Below are positions 24,500 through 36,484 of a stretch of DNA of 64,000 bases, one piece after another (within the stretch, counting starts at the first letter, position 1; every line of letters starts with the position of its first letter). Origin of the DNA: Moringa oleifera. Taxonomy: Eukaryota; Streptophyta; Magnoliopsida; Brassicales; Moringaceae. Under the pieces are notes generated by a model that saw only the letters and a program-made list of their open reading frames with translations, had not been told where the DNA came from and did not search any database. The translations under genes and the position numbers were made by a program. The stretch spans positions 10,020,001 to 10,084,000 of the forward strand of contig JAJFZO010000094.1 in NCBI GenBank assembly GCA_021397835.1. The letters run 5' to 3'.

Positions 24500-25300
24500 G
24501 GTGATACTTAAGAATGATGCAGAAAACTGTATTGAAACTTAATTTGCTCTGACGCATGTACCTCCCTAGATTTATGTATATATAGAGATTATAATAATTC
24601 TAAGTTTGGAAAATAAATAAACTATAATCTTCATATGCTAATCCAACTAACTCAAATCTAATCAAGATCTGATTTTCTTTATGAAGAAAAGTGTGAAGAT
24701 TTTTTAAGTTTAGGTAAAAATTGTTTTATTAGGAGAAAACAAATAAAATAGATAAAACAATTAAGATCAGTGTTTTTTTAATCAATATAATAAATTATAC
24801 AGATAATCTCTCCTTTGTTTTCAAAACATTAACAAAAATCATATGAACAACATATTTTTTCTTCGATTAGTCAAAAATTTTGATCTGATTAATAATGGAT
24901 GCATTCGATCTTACTAAGATTATGGATGAAATAATTACTGAAAACTTTATCAGTGCTCTTATCATAATTCAATCTGCCAGCTTGATTATCTGAAGCACAT
25001 AATACATATATATGTTTATACATATACATACTTGTAGTTATGCATATACATGTCCATATATAAATCAATATCCAATCAAATTCGCAGACACATAAACCAC
25101 ATATAAATGTATATAGACACATATGAAGGATTCGGATTGATCATATTAAACATACAAGTAATCAGACATGTGCAGCAAAAATATAAAACTTACGTATGTC
25201 GAAAACTCTAAAAGATTTAGATTTACATATATATAAGATTAATAAATAAAAAAAACAGGAGTCTAGCATTTTTTTGGGTTTCATACCTGGACTCAAAATC
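24500..25300. other. C1 promoter and downstream TA-rich spacer
   Basis: C1 promoter, then AT-rich spacer with ATACATATA repeats near 25005-25060. It aligns by eye with 38277-39000 and more loosely with 55120-55980. No gene seen; a 77-codon frame at 24889 is low-complexity. Confidence 0.45.
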
Positions 25301-27559
25301 TCATTACCAAGAGTTGTGCAGATCCCTAAACTCTTTCAAATGCCCAAACTAATTTACTTGCAGGGTTATCCATAAGGTTCCATTTTTCTTTCTTTCTTGA
25401 ATCTCAAATCACCTAAGTGTGTGATTTCTAACTGTCATTGATCTTTAACAGCCTTTACAGGGTTTGAATTGTTTGGAAAAATGCTAGCAATTTTTTTTTT
25501 CAAATATAAAAATTTCAAAAACTCAGTCAGAAACGATGCTTAATGGAGTAAGAACATTTTTTGCAGAGTATCAACTCACAAAATCTTGAAGATATTAAGG
25601 TAATTGACAACAAGAAGCTTTTCACAGGTTTACAATCCTTAAGAATTGTACCACGTATATATTTTGTTTTGAAAAATCAACTTTTTAATTTTAGTCACAC
25701 CTTGGTCAGCCTTGAACCAATGCGCTGGGGGCATCCACCTAGGGTCCTAAAGTTGGTGGCCTCAAATTGTAAGTTTAATGTAACATGAAGTGAAAATTAA
25801 AAAAAATAGAAATAAATTTAAATACAATCTAATATGTCATCGAAAAAAATAATAACTAACTTTTTAATATTTTTTTTAATAAATTTGCCATCAAAAGAAA
25901 AAAGTAAAAACTTAAAAATATTAAAAATTAATCAGGAGCTTAATTTTCGTTTCAAACCTCCAAAATGTCAAGACTTACACTACATAAAGACGGGTCACAC
26001 TTGAGTGTCTATAGGCCTCTCTAATTTCATTTTAAATCTAAAATGTTTTAATTTATTTCAATTAATTAACTTAATTAAGACCTAAAACCCTTGGTGTTTT
26101 TAGTTTTATTCGATTAATAAGTCTCTACTTGATTAAATCATCCTATCTTTTATAACATTGAATTATTTTAATGTGTATGGCCTACAAAGCTTCTAACATG
26201 TTGATAATAAATATAATTAATAATTTAAATTATTAATTTAATTTTCAAGTTGTGAGTAGACTCTAATAAACTATCATGACTACCCAATTATAATAGAGTT
26301 GCAAAAAGATTTTAAGAAAGCTTTTCACTTACAAGCTTTTTAATGTAAATATGATCCTTTCATCAAGTATCTTGAAAATGCCATCTAGTATGGCTTGATG
26401 TACATTTTCATATTAATTCTCTATTTCAAGGGCTTCAAAAATTTAAGGAATCCCTTAATTCTTTTTGTTGTGGTCACAACCTTTATAAATCAATAAGAAA
26501 AAATTACTAGGTGGGAATCCTTTTTAGATCACTCATCCATCTTCATAGTACCCATTATAGAAAATCAGATAAACACAAATCCATTTTAGTGGGATCAAAG
26601 CATAACTCTTCATAGATAAGATGACATCCTAGTATCATAAGTTGAAGAATTACTTGCATGGCTTCACATGAGAACATATTGCATACACACTTGATTGAGC
26701 TACCATATGTAGCTCTAATGAGCTGAGTCATTGATACTCATTCCATAATGAGCACCTGTATGTTATCCTTAAACAACTTACATGCTTTTAACTGACACCT
26801 TATATACATTAGTTTTTGATATTGTAAACACCCTATACTTGATAATACAATAACTTCAAACAACTTTTAGGATGATGCATACAGATCTTGAATTGTAACT
26901 AACTTACAATTCCTTATGCGGGACCTTTCATTCTATAGGCTTCATGTGATTGTTTATGCTTGATTAGCATATTTCTATTTGATCAAATTGTCTCACATGC
27001 ATATACTAACATTATTCATGAAACAAGTGCTCCTTATATACCACAATAGAATGATTTGACAGAATGAAAGAATCCTATACTAATTGAAATAGCTGATGTG
27101 ATGCTATTAAATTCTGGTTTGACCTAAGGATCTTAGGGTGAAATATTGCTCATAAGATGTCATATGTTGAATAAAGTTCCTAATAAAAGGAGCAAAACTA
27201 CCCTTTTGTATTGTAGAATTATAAAAAGAAATGTGACCTAAACAATTTAAGAGTTTGAAAGTATCATGCAATATTGTCAAAGTACCTGAACCTAAATAGA
27301 AAAGTTTGGGTGAACGTGGGGCATTTCATTGGGACATGCACATAATAGCAAAGCTTATAGATTTAATGGTTATAAAGTTTAATAGTTTAATTTCAATAAA
27401 TACTATAATTGAGTCTAAAGATGCCATTTTTGAAGAAAATAAATTTAAATCTATTCATAAGATAAGTGATAAAATTTGAAAATAAAAACAATGAGGATAA
27501 AGTCATTAAACTTAGAAGGAGTAAAAGAGCAAAGAAATCAAAGATTTGAAATTAAGTTT
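25301..27559. repeat. Unclassified duplicated sequence, probably transposon-derived
   Basis: This stretch is shared with unit 2 (about 39000-39354 continued at 43256-45250, on both sides of the hAT insertion) but absent from unit 3. It contains a splice-like TTTTTTTTGCAG and short decayed open frames at 25561 and 43259 sharing the words DNKKLFTGL and NNKKLFTGL, but no family could be named. Its right end passes into a Copia RNase H remnant, so part of it may be the upstream body of that element. Confidence 0.4.
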
Positions 27560-28285
27560 AAAAGAAAAATAAATTATTTTGACTTGGTTTTGCTGATGGT
27601 AATTGGAAGGATCATTTAATGATATGAGGAGTACACCAAACAATTTGTTTAGTCTCGAATCAGATTACTTCAATTGGAGTTTAAAAAAAGTGAAAAATTA
27701 TAGCTTAGTTTACTATTGAGATCGAATAAGTATATTGTAGCTGTAGTTACAGTTAATCAAGTCTTACGACTAAAGAAACATATGATAGATGTTATATCAA
27801 TTTCAAATAATCTAGTTCTATGACAAAGCAAAGTATTTTAAAATCAAGTATTATTTTGTTAGAGAAGTTCAAAAAAATGATGAAGTGAACTTGGTGCATT
27901 GCAAGATAGTAGTTTAACTAACCAATGTTTTAATAAAAGGATTATCAAGATTAAGGTCTGAATTGACGTGAAAACAAATTTATGTTCAAAAATAATAAAG
28001 AGGAGTGGTAACAATATGCTTTATTTGCTGCATATTTTTAGTTATATAAGAGCTAACCTTTTGCTATTTCAAATAGATTTACAAGATAATAGGAACAATC
28101 TTTTAGTTTGATTTTTTTGTTTTGAGTTTAGATTTTTGGAGATATGTAGCTAGGCATAATTTTAGGTTTGTTGGTTTCTTTTTCTTTATAGATTTAATCT
28201 TCATAAATGAAATGAGCAAGTAATTCTAAGCCTTAAAACTTCTTTGTTTTCTTTTTTATTATTCTTATTCCTTAAAATGCCAACA
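27560..28285 (+). mobile_element. Copia remnant, plus strand: RNase H end and 3' LTR (unit 1)
   Basis: A degenerate reading frame gives words of the Copia RNase H domain (the TDGNW box, an EAEY-like stretch, KYFKIKYYFVREVQKNDEVN in the better copy of unit 2). A polypurine tract AATAAAGAGGAG ends at 28005, followed by a 280 bp LTR from 28006 (TGGTAACAATATGC) to 28285 (CCAACA). The LTR is recognisably the same family as the reverse-complemented LTR at 28601-28880. The 5' LTR was not found. The LTR ends exactly where similarity to the PPR gene begins, so the element was inserted within a PPR copy. Confidence 0.7.
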
Positions 28286-28497
28286 ATCACAAAGGCCATT
28301 AAAAAATAACCTATCTGAAACATGAGAACGATAACCTTGTCTCTGTATACCTTTCATCAGATCATATGCTTTATTCAATTTCCCTACCTTACACAACCCA
28401 TTATGTACTACTTTATAGTTGATAGCATCCTAGTTACATTGTGTCTTTAACATTTCATCCAAAACCTTTATAAGCTATATCAAAATCCCTATTCGTA
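28286..28497 (-). pseudogene. PPR gene fragment P1
   Basis: About 210 bases match, on the same strand, codons 321-390 of the intact PPR gene at 57045-58433 (parent bases about 57303-57513). Recognisable words include GLCKVGKLNKAYDLM and RQGYRSHVSDR, corresponding to parental GLCKTGKWNEAQDMM and RQGCAPDVVSY. An in-frame TAG and several substitutions make it non-functional. Left neighbour: a Copia LTR. Right neighbour: sequence homologous to the 3' flank of type A genes, the join created by the segmental duplication. Confidence 0.8.
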
Positions 28498-28600
28498 TAA
28501 AGTACATAAATTTCAAGAATACAACATGGCTTCATTATTGACAAATACTATAAGTAAATAATCTTTATTGCTTAATTGATTTGCATACTATGTGCTTACA

Positions 28601-31600
28601 TGTTAGCTTTATAGAGGAGTTAAGACCAATAAATAAGAAAACAAAAATTTTGAGACTTAGAATTACTTGGTCCTTTTATTAATAAGGATCCAATTTATAA
28701 AGGAAAAAAATAAACAAAATCTAAAATTATATCTATATATTCTTAAAATCTGAATGAAAAATGTTTAAACTAAAAGATTGATTCTATCATCTTTCATATC
28801 TATTTGAAATAGTAAAAGATTGGGTCTTATTTGTTTTATTTTATTTTAAAACATGCAATAAATAAAGTATATTGTTAACATTCTTCCTTATTGTTTTTGT
28901 AGCACACATTAACTTGTTCCGTTAAAAATTCATATTTAATATTTGAAAGTGCCTTTGTTAGGATATCATCATTTTTTTATTTTCTATTTTGCATAGAGTT
29001 GACTTTATTTCTCATTCATTTATATTTCTTTTAACTGTTAGAGTTTTGATTTCACGTGTTTTAAAATTTTACTACCTTGGTCTATAGTCATACCATCTGC
29101 TTTTTCTCTCAACTAACTGATAGAATACATAATAGTCATATATATTATTATATTTTTTAATATTTTTATTGGTTGTAAATGATTAAATTTTGAATTTTCA
29201 CTATATTTTATATTTAGTAGGGTGGATTAAGGAACTCAACTAAGATGAACTTAAATTCATTATTTGAAAAGAAAAAGTTGGATTCCTAAGAGATATAGAT
29301 GAACTAGAAGATCTTCAGATAAGGTATTGGCACACCCAATTGCATTAGAATTTCACCGCACCAAGACTATACCTTTTATTTAAAAAATAATTATAAAATT
29401 TTATATTTATCTTAAGTTATCCTTAAGAGTCTTAATTAAAATAGGTTATTATGTTTAGGGATTATTATATAAAAGGGAAGTAGTTCCTTCAAAGAAACAT
29501 CCAGAGTTTATTTTTTTATTTTCTCTTTTCTCAGGTTTTTTTTTTCTTTTCAGTGATTACTAAACATCTCTTTCAGTTAAAGGATAATCAAGGGTTTGGT
29601 TCTTCAAGAATTGTGAGATCTAACTGATTTTATTTATTTTTTTATTTTTTATTATTTATTTATCTTTTGTGCTAGTTGAAAAAATTATTTTGATTGATTA
29701 TAATAAAAAAGATCCTTTGTTTAATCATCAAAATAATAGATTACTAATTAAAACTTTAAATTCGTAATTGTTTAAGTGTTCTAATATAAGTAGTAAATAA
29801 TATAGTTGATTGCAAAAGAGATTTTCAATTTATGTTATGAAGATATATAATCTAGTTTAAATTAACCTATACGTGTGTTTATTGGCTAGAATTGATAATT
29901 TTTCTAATTCTTAATGCTGTTGGTAAATTAAATCATAAGATTGTATATAAGTTTATTTATTGATAAGAAAAATAATCAAATATTCTATCCTGTTTATCAA
30001 AGAAGTAAGGAGAAATAGGTTGTTAAGTGGTACCAACAACCATAACTAATTCAGTGAAGATTAAAAGATTTTTATCTTTGCATCAATGATCAATTCCTAA
30101 ATCAAACCTGAAATTATTCATTTGACTGGATATTCTATTACATTGATTTTTCTATCATTTTTATTTTATCTACTTTTAATTCTGAAACCTTATTTTTCTT
30201 TTATTTTATTTTACCAAAATAAATCTAACCAATCCCTATGGAAATGACTTTACTCATCTACACTACAAGTTTAATCTTTTTTAGCAGAAATTTAAGAATT
30301 TAATTTGTTGGTCCCGACAACCAACACTAACCCATTCCATTGAAGGGTATAAGGTATTGTCATCAAATGCTTAAAGCTTGCATCCTCAAAGAACTTATTA
30401 AAATTTTCTAAAGTATATTCAATTCTATTATTAAATACGATCACTTGCATCTACTTTAATTTTCAACCTAAGCTTTAAACTTTCAAAAGATATCAAGAAC
30501 CTCAGGTTTAAGTTTCATAAAATAAATCTAGTATATTTTTGAGTAATCATCAATGAAAGTAATATAATGTTCTCATTGGTCCTTCGAAATCTATGTGAAC
30601 TATCTATAATTTCTACGTAGCCTTCAAGCTTTATTTTGTTGAAAATGAAGCCTAATTTACTTTCTATATTGATAGCTAACACATTTAGGAAAATTATCCT
30701 TTAACTCAGGCAAGCTTTTCCAAGATTTTTTTTTTCCATAAAAAGTAGGGCCTTATAATCAAATTGCTCCAATCCTATACCAAAGGATTGTATTGTTATC
30801 TTTTTTATGTAGTGTAGCCTTCTTCTCTTCCATCATATTCAACGAAGACCTTTTACTTTTCATTTAAACTTTAGACATCTTTTTGCCTTTTGCATTAGTA
30901 AGTAAGTATTGATTATCTTTAAATAGCATCGTATATTCTTTTTTTCAGTAGCTAACCAATAATTAAAAAATTTTAATTAATTTTAAAAATATATAAGATA
31001 TTAAAAATTAATTTCAAAACTGTCTAACTTTTGATTGCCACTTATATTTGACTTTTTACTTAAAGACATATTTCATTTTCAATCTTAACTTTAGAAATGA
31101 TAATTTTGTCAAGTTGATCATAAAACTGTGCAAAGCATGATGCTACAAATAGTTTCTCCTCTGTAAATTGTTCAACAACAATCTTGACTTCTGCTTGATG
31201 CCGTTGAGATTTGCATATATATTTTTTTTCATGTGCCCTAACTGCTCACATTTGTGACATCTTACATCTAGTCTCTAATAACACTTATTTTGTGTATGAA
31301 TGATCTTTTTATGATGCAAAAATGTAAAAAGACTTGATGTTACTACTTTGGCAACTTTTGTTGTTACTTACAAAACTTCAAGACTCTTTTTTGTTCTGCC
31401 ATTTTTTGTTACTTTTACCATCATTATTGTTCTACGATTTGACTTAAAAAACACCTTCCACACGTTACTCTTATCTCATAATCCTTTTTTCTTCTCGTGC
31501 TTGTAGTTCATTCAACTATGTTTGACATGTCTTTAATGTTTTTCAAAGATGAATTTGTATCCTCAAACTTTTAATAAGTTACGACTAAAATCCTTTGAAT

Positions 31601-32274
31601 AATTCAAGAATTAAAAAGATAAGTACCAAAGATCCGTACTTACCAAGAAGTTCGTTAGAATATTTTTGATTAATTTTAATTTTTTTATCTTTTACAGCTT
31701 AAATTCTTGAATCAAATTCAACACTTACATCCCTTTGGTCCTTACATTTCTCTCGTACACTTGCTTCAAGAAAATCTTAAATTTTCTTGGCTATTTTTTA
31801 GTGTCATTATTCTTATAAAAATAGTGAATAAGATCATACGAACAAGATTGCTCTTGTTTTAGATTTTCTTTACTTCCTATCCTTTTGATTTTTTGATTTA
31901 TATAAGAGTTGGATTGTATATCAAAGATAGAATTTCATATATTTGTTCAACAGTTTCTTATAAATCATTTGTATCAAGATAAGTTTTCATTTTAACATTC
32001 CTTACCTGACAATATTTTGTTTCATCAATTACTAAAGGTGCAATTATATTGGATAAATTTTTTGAATTTATTCTAAAGTTATTTTTGTGAATTTATCTAT
32101 AGAGAAAAAATAAATAAACAAAACCTGAAATTGTGCCTATGTATCCATAAATAAAAAGAAATCAAACTAAAAAATTGTTCCATCATCTTTCAAATCCATT
32201 GAATAGCCAAAAATTGGATCTTATTTATTTTATCATTTTTAAAAACATACAACAAATAAAGCATATTGTTAACA
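28601..32274 (-). mobile_element. Decayed Copia retrotransposon, minus strand, unit 1
   Basis: Termini are TG...CA on the plus strand, with TTACA at 28596-28600 and TTAGA (one mutation) at 32275-32279 as target duplication. The left LTR is 28601-28880 and is preceded on the minus strand by a purine tract AATAAGGAAGAA. The right LTR is shortened (about 32090-32274). Inside, on the minus strand, are a gag start (about 32040, words YCQVRNVKMKTYLDTN), a CCHC zinc knuckle (RCHKCEQLGHMK near 31240) and integrase words near 30340. Reverse transcriptase and RNase H are missing, so it cannot move on its own. A solo LTR is nested at 29118-30326. The same insertion exists in unit 2. Confidence 0.8.
29118..30326. 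mobile_element. Nested solo LTR, 1209 bp, unit 1 only
   Basis: The segment begins TGATAG, ends CCAACA and is flanked by a perfect 5 bp duplication CTAAC (29113-29117 and 30327-30331). The matching site in the unit 2 Copia (near 46895) has a single CTAAC and no insert. The terminal part contains a phrase (ATCCCTATGGAAATGACTTT) typical of Gypsy-type plant LTR ends, though the superfamily is a guess. No internal coding region is present, as expected after LTR-LTR recombination. Confidence 0.75.
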
Positions 32275-32390
32275 TTAGAGAATATCAAAAGAAGAGCGAT
32301 CCACACTTGTACATCAATGCTAACAAATAACAAACAATCTAAACCAAATCGATCCCAATGCAAGGAATCAAACTACTGGCACCAAATATT

Positions 32391-32726
32391 TCATCTTAAG
32401 TGAGTATTATGGTACGAAAAGCTACTGTGTCTAATTATCTCCCTGCCGGGACTTGGAACTGACATCTGCATAATTCTCTCATGCTTAGCAGCATGCAACA
32501 TGATGACATGCTCTCCATTGGTAGCCATTGCATGATGTTTCTCGTTTGGAGAAGAATTTGATGGGGAGACCTCTGGAGGGTAACTTAAAACAAAACTGCT
32601 CCTTGTTTCGGGATCGTTAATCTTGGTCGTGGTTAAGGCTTTTCCGGCTTCCAAAGATGATAAGCAGCAGATGATCATGATCAGCACAAGGACAAAGATG
32701 AGTGTGGTTTTGCTTAGACGAACCAT
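32391..32726 (-). CDS. PIP-like peptide precursor, type D, copy 1, terminal motif eroded
   Basis: A 111-residue frame very similar to type A (VRLSKTTLIFVLVLIMIICC, SSLEAGK, HAAKHERIMQ) with an extra spacer block (SNSSPNEKHHAMATNGEH). The conserved end reads SVPSPGREIIRHSS instead of SVPSPGxGH: relative to type A one base is missing after the Gly codon, so the Gly-x-Gly-His and the stop are lost and 15 or so unrelated residues follow. A farther upstream ATG (32828) would extend it by 34 residues, but lies a few bases from the TATA box (32840-32832) and so should not be transcribed. Probably a pseudogene, or a precursor with altered product. Confidence 0.65.
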   Translation of the reverse strand: MVRLSKTTLIFVLVLIMIICCLSSLEAGKALTTTKINDPETRSSFVLSYPPEVSPSNSSPNEKHHAMATNGEHVIMLHAAKHERIMQMSVPSPGREIIRHSSFSYHNTHLR

Positions 32727-33603
32727 AAAGAATGATGAGAGATCGAGACTAAACAAACAGGAACTTATCACGAAGAATGCAGACCGAGTACTTGTATTGA
32801 AGGTTGATGGATTGTGGATCGTAGCCATTCTCTATTTATAGAGGGGTACTGAAGGAGGGAGAGGCCTAAGGGGTCAAGTTAATTTGTGAAGACTTGGTAC
32901 TCTTGTTCATATTTTCCAAGTGTGTGTAAGGTGAATGTCTCATAGAAGTTGGGTTAGGTATCTATGATTATGAACTTATAATCATAGCAATTAAGGTTTC
33001 TTTTCATTTTTAAAACAAGAGCTGTGTCTATCAACAATGGGGTTTGATGTTCAAAACTTAGTTTTCATCTAAAGTTACAGAAAGCTTAAAAATTGAGTGC
33101 TTAGTTTGATGGGCATGTGGCTTTTCTTCACTATGGGCTCATCCACTTCACGGTAGTTGTTTTTCTGGTCCAAAGTTCATTGTCTGACTAAAAATGCTCC
33201 ACTTGGGAGGCTTCCCATTACAGGGAAAGTTTCAGACTCCACACTTTTTCCCACTCATTTCATGCCAAGTGAGCAAGGTTCTTTGCCTGTTAAAGCTTCA
33301 GAGAAACTCACTGAGAAAGAAACTTCATCACTTCTTCCAATCGATTACATGAATTCTAAGAATACAACATGACTTCACTATTAACAAATAATATAAGTAA
33401 ATAGGTCTTTATTTCTAAATTACTTTTACATACAATATGTGCTTACAGCATATTAAAAGAAGAGGAAGGTTCCATATGTTTGTACAATATCAATGACCAC
33501 AAACAAGAAGAATCTAAACCAAATTGATCCTATTTAAGGAATCAAACTAATGGCACCAGATATTTCTTTGTAAGTGAGCATTATGGTACTAAAAGCACAC
33601 TGT

Positions 33604-33876
33604 CTAATAATGTCCCTCGCCGGGACTTGGAACTGACTGCATAATTCTCTCATGCTTAGCAACATGCACCATGATGACATGCTCTTCACTGGTAGGCATG
33701 GCATGAGATTTGGTAGTGGAGACCTCAGAAGGGGTACTTAGAACAAAACTATCCTTTGTTTCAGGGTCGTTGTTGCTGATGGTCAAGGTTTTTCGGGCTT
33801 CCAAAGATGAAATGCAGTAGTTGATCATGATAAGCACAAGAACAAAGATGAGTGTGGTTTTGCTTAGACGAGCCAT
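33604..33876 (-). CDS. PIP-like secreted peptide precursor, type A, copy 2
   Basis: A 90-residue precursor, three residues longer than A1 because the spacer keeps HAMPTSEE where A1 has HLSD. Signal peptide 1-27, basic stretch VAKHERIMQ and terminal motif S81-VPSPGEG-H89-Tyr. The variable residue between the glycines is Glu here and Ala in A1 and A3, the only change within the motif. TATA box at 33990-33980. No lesion, so it is expected to be functional if transcribed. Confidence 0.78.
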   Translation of the reverse strand: MARLSKTTLIFVLVLIMINYCISSLEARKTLTISNNDPETKDSFVLSTPSEVSTTKSHAMPTSEEHVIMVHVAKHERIMQSVPSPGEGHY

Positions 33877-35055
33877 AAAGAATGCCGAGAGAAACTAAAC
33901 AAAATGGAACCTATCAGGAAGAAGATAGATCGAGGAGTACTTGTCTTGCAGGTTGATGGAGTTTTGGAGTACCTATTCTCTATTTATATAGAAGGATATT
34001 GAAGGAGGAAGAGGCGTAAGGGTCAAGTTAGTTTGCGAAAACTTCTTGTTGTTTCTAGTTTCCAAGTGTGTTTGGGGAATGTCTGATAGAAATTGGGTTA
34101 GGTATCAATGAACTCACTTGCTTTCATCTAGTTTCAGCCATCAACCTCAGGCTGCGCTGCTAAGTTAGCGAAAAGCTTGGAAGGCCGAGCATGGCATCTG
34201 GTTCTACTTGGGGTTCCAGGTATCTAGAGTTGACCTGACATCTAATAGTGCCAAAGAAGCTTAGTCGCATCAGCCTGCTTAGAGGGATCAATTATTGTGG
34301 AATCTAACTTGGACAATATAATACGCAAAATCCCGTCTGCTTGTGGAGTCAAGACATGCACTTCCTGAAATTTCAATGGCCTACCGTATCAGTGGAAACC
34401 AAACTATCACAGAACTCTTCATGATACCATTATCTCCTGCAGGCTGCGTGTAATATCTTACAAATAGCATGAGATAGCTAGGGCAGGCGATATCGATGCA
34501 TTATCCCATATACATTGTATCTAGGTACCTCTGGAACTGACATGACATGGTTTCTTTTTTCTGCAAGATAAAAGAGAGGATTAAGCACATGCTTAATAGA
34601 ACTATATATTTTAAATTGCAACAATGCATGGTGGTTGATGAATATGACATAAAAGGAAATTAAAACAATATCATCCTCTACATGTTATTGGTGGAGAAAA
34701 GATAAATACTTTTCTCTGGATAGCAAAATAAAGCAGCTAAGAAATAGCACTTAAGTAAATATATAGTCATTAGACTTGGTTGTTGACCACCACGTGTGGA
34801 ATAATAATGTCCCCGACAATGTTGCTTATGAGTTAGGGTTTATATCATGATACCCAATATGGTAGGTACTGATATATATATATATATAGTGGCCTTTTCC
34901 AAATGTTACTGTCACCTAATAATTTAGTATAACTTGAAAGGCATGCAGAGTTCATAGTATCGAGCTGTTATGCATATAATATCGCACATGGAAGAAGAAA
35001 CTTAGCTTTCCACATTTACCGCCTAACCAATTGAAAAGGGTGCTAATTACCACCA

Positions 35056-35061
35056 TATATA

Positions 35062-35104
<43 letters not shown>
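35056..35104. repeat. (TA)n microsatellite in unit 2
   Basis: A run of alternating TA of about 48 bases. At the same position units 1 and 3 hold only short TA stretches (near 21393-21410 and 51650-51672), so it expanded after duplication. Confidence 0.85.
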
Positions 35105-35108
<4 letters not shown>

Positions 35109-36484
35109 AACGAACACTTGAAAGATCTCAAGGATTGCTCATGGAAGTTTCTCTTTTCTTGTGGTAAGAGTCATAAGATGGCAAAGTGGGCATTGGATAA
35201 GACGATTTCTAGCTTATTATAAGGATGATAGTGTATTAAAGTGGGTTGTTTATCTGAACAATTGAGTGTATGATCTGCTTAAGAATCGTAACATCATGAA
35301 AAAGGAGGCATGCCCTTTTCTCAGGTAGTATACTCCATTGACATTTTTGGTCTCTCCACCAAGCCGACAATTTCAGGTGGAGCCACCAACTTGTTTGAAA
35401 TTCTACATATGGAAGCCTTCATGAACTGAAAGCAGCTTGACCTTCATTCTCATATCAAGATTTTAACATACTGTTCACATGGCAAGTGGCGGTTCACTGA
35501 ATTGGGACTTAGATAAAACTAAAGCATGCATAATTTTATGTTTTAGATTCAGTTTCTTGATTCACTTTACCAGGAAACAAACAAGAATATTCTGAGTAGT
35601 ATTTTGAAATGGAAACCTCTCTGGAAAATGTGATTACTATAGTGGGATTGTTGTGAGAGAGTCAAGTTGTAAGAAAGCATGCATATGACCATAGAGCATA
35701 TATATGGGTAGGTCTACTGTAGCTTCATTGAAGCTTTAGCCTTGATCAGGTCCTACTTTACTCTCCTTGAGAAATGATGAATTTGATAGACATTGACTGT
35801 GTATAAGCAAGTTGTGTTAAGCTTTTTTTATAAAAAGATAAAAATATATTTTTATAATATATAATATTAACATAAAACATTAAAAAAATCTTAATTATTG
35901 TTTTTATTGATTTGGTACGTCACCTAATCTTTTCAAAAACTTATCATAATTCAAATTAACAAAGAAACCACAATTTATGATATATTTGATGAATTAAAAA
36001 ATAAAGATAATTAATCTTTTTTGAGTATATTTTCTAACTTCAAACGATATGAGATCTTGAATGACTTTTCAGCTAATCAAATTGTACCTACGTTATAATT
36101 TTGTTAAAAATTATGTTTATATAGTAATAATTATAATATATATATATATATATTCTGTAATTAATTATGCAAAATGATCAACCAAAAATATAAATAAATT
36201 ACGGGTTGCCTTGCAAATAATTATATGAGAATTTATTGATAAGTTACAAAGTACAGTAGGACATCAGATTAATCAGAAATTAAATGCCCAACAATACATA
36301 CTGAAATTAATAAAGACATTTCATGATGATTAATTATATATAAATGTCTGTCACATTATCACCCTAAGGAAGGGGAAACTAAACAAAAGAAGACAATAGA
36401 AAGTACTTAATTATAAGCTTTACTAAGCAACTTATTGAGTGAAGCATGGAGTCCAATAACCTCACAGATCAGAGTTAGCGCTAG

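Larger units (their letters stand above)
19321..32977. repeat. Array unit 1 of a threefold segmental duplication (A1-B1-C1-P1-D1)
   Basis: The unit begins at a sequence shared with 32978 and 49631 and has the same order of four peptide genes, a PPR fragment and a Copia element as unit 2. Spacer DNA matches unit 2 over most of its length by eye, including blocks such as the one around 21640-21740 that is nearly identical to 35330-35440 and 51860-51980. Unit 1 differs by a solo LTR at 29118-30326 and lacks the hAT element of unit 2. Without these two insertions both units are about 12.5 kb. An alignment would be needed for exact edges and identity. Confidence 0.85.

Noticed and set aside
32727..32828. 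Upstream in-frame ATG giving a 145-residue D1 protein
   Set aside because: It lies within about ten bases of the TATA box and so should precede the transcription start; the same applies to D2 at 49380-49481.
35110..35222. Words resembling a LINE RNase H tail (WKFLFSCGKSHKMAKWALDK)
   Set aside because: Too short and without catalytic residues; conserved between units simply because the whole spacer was duplicated.
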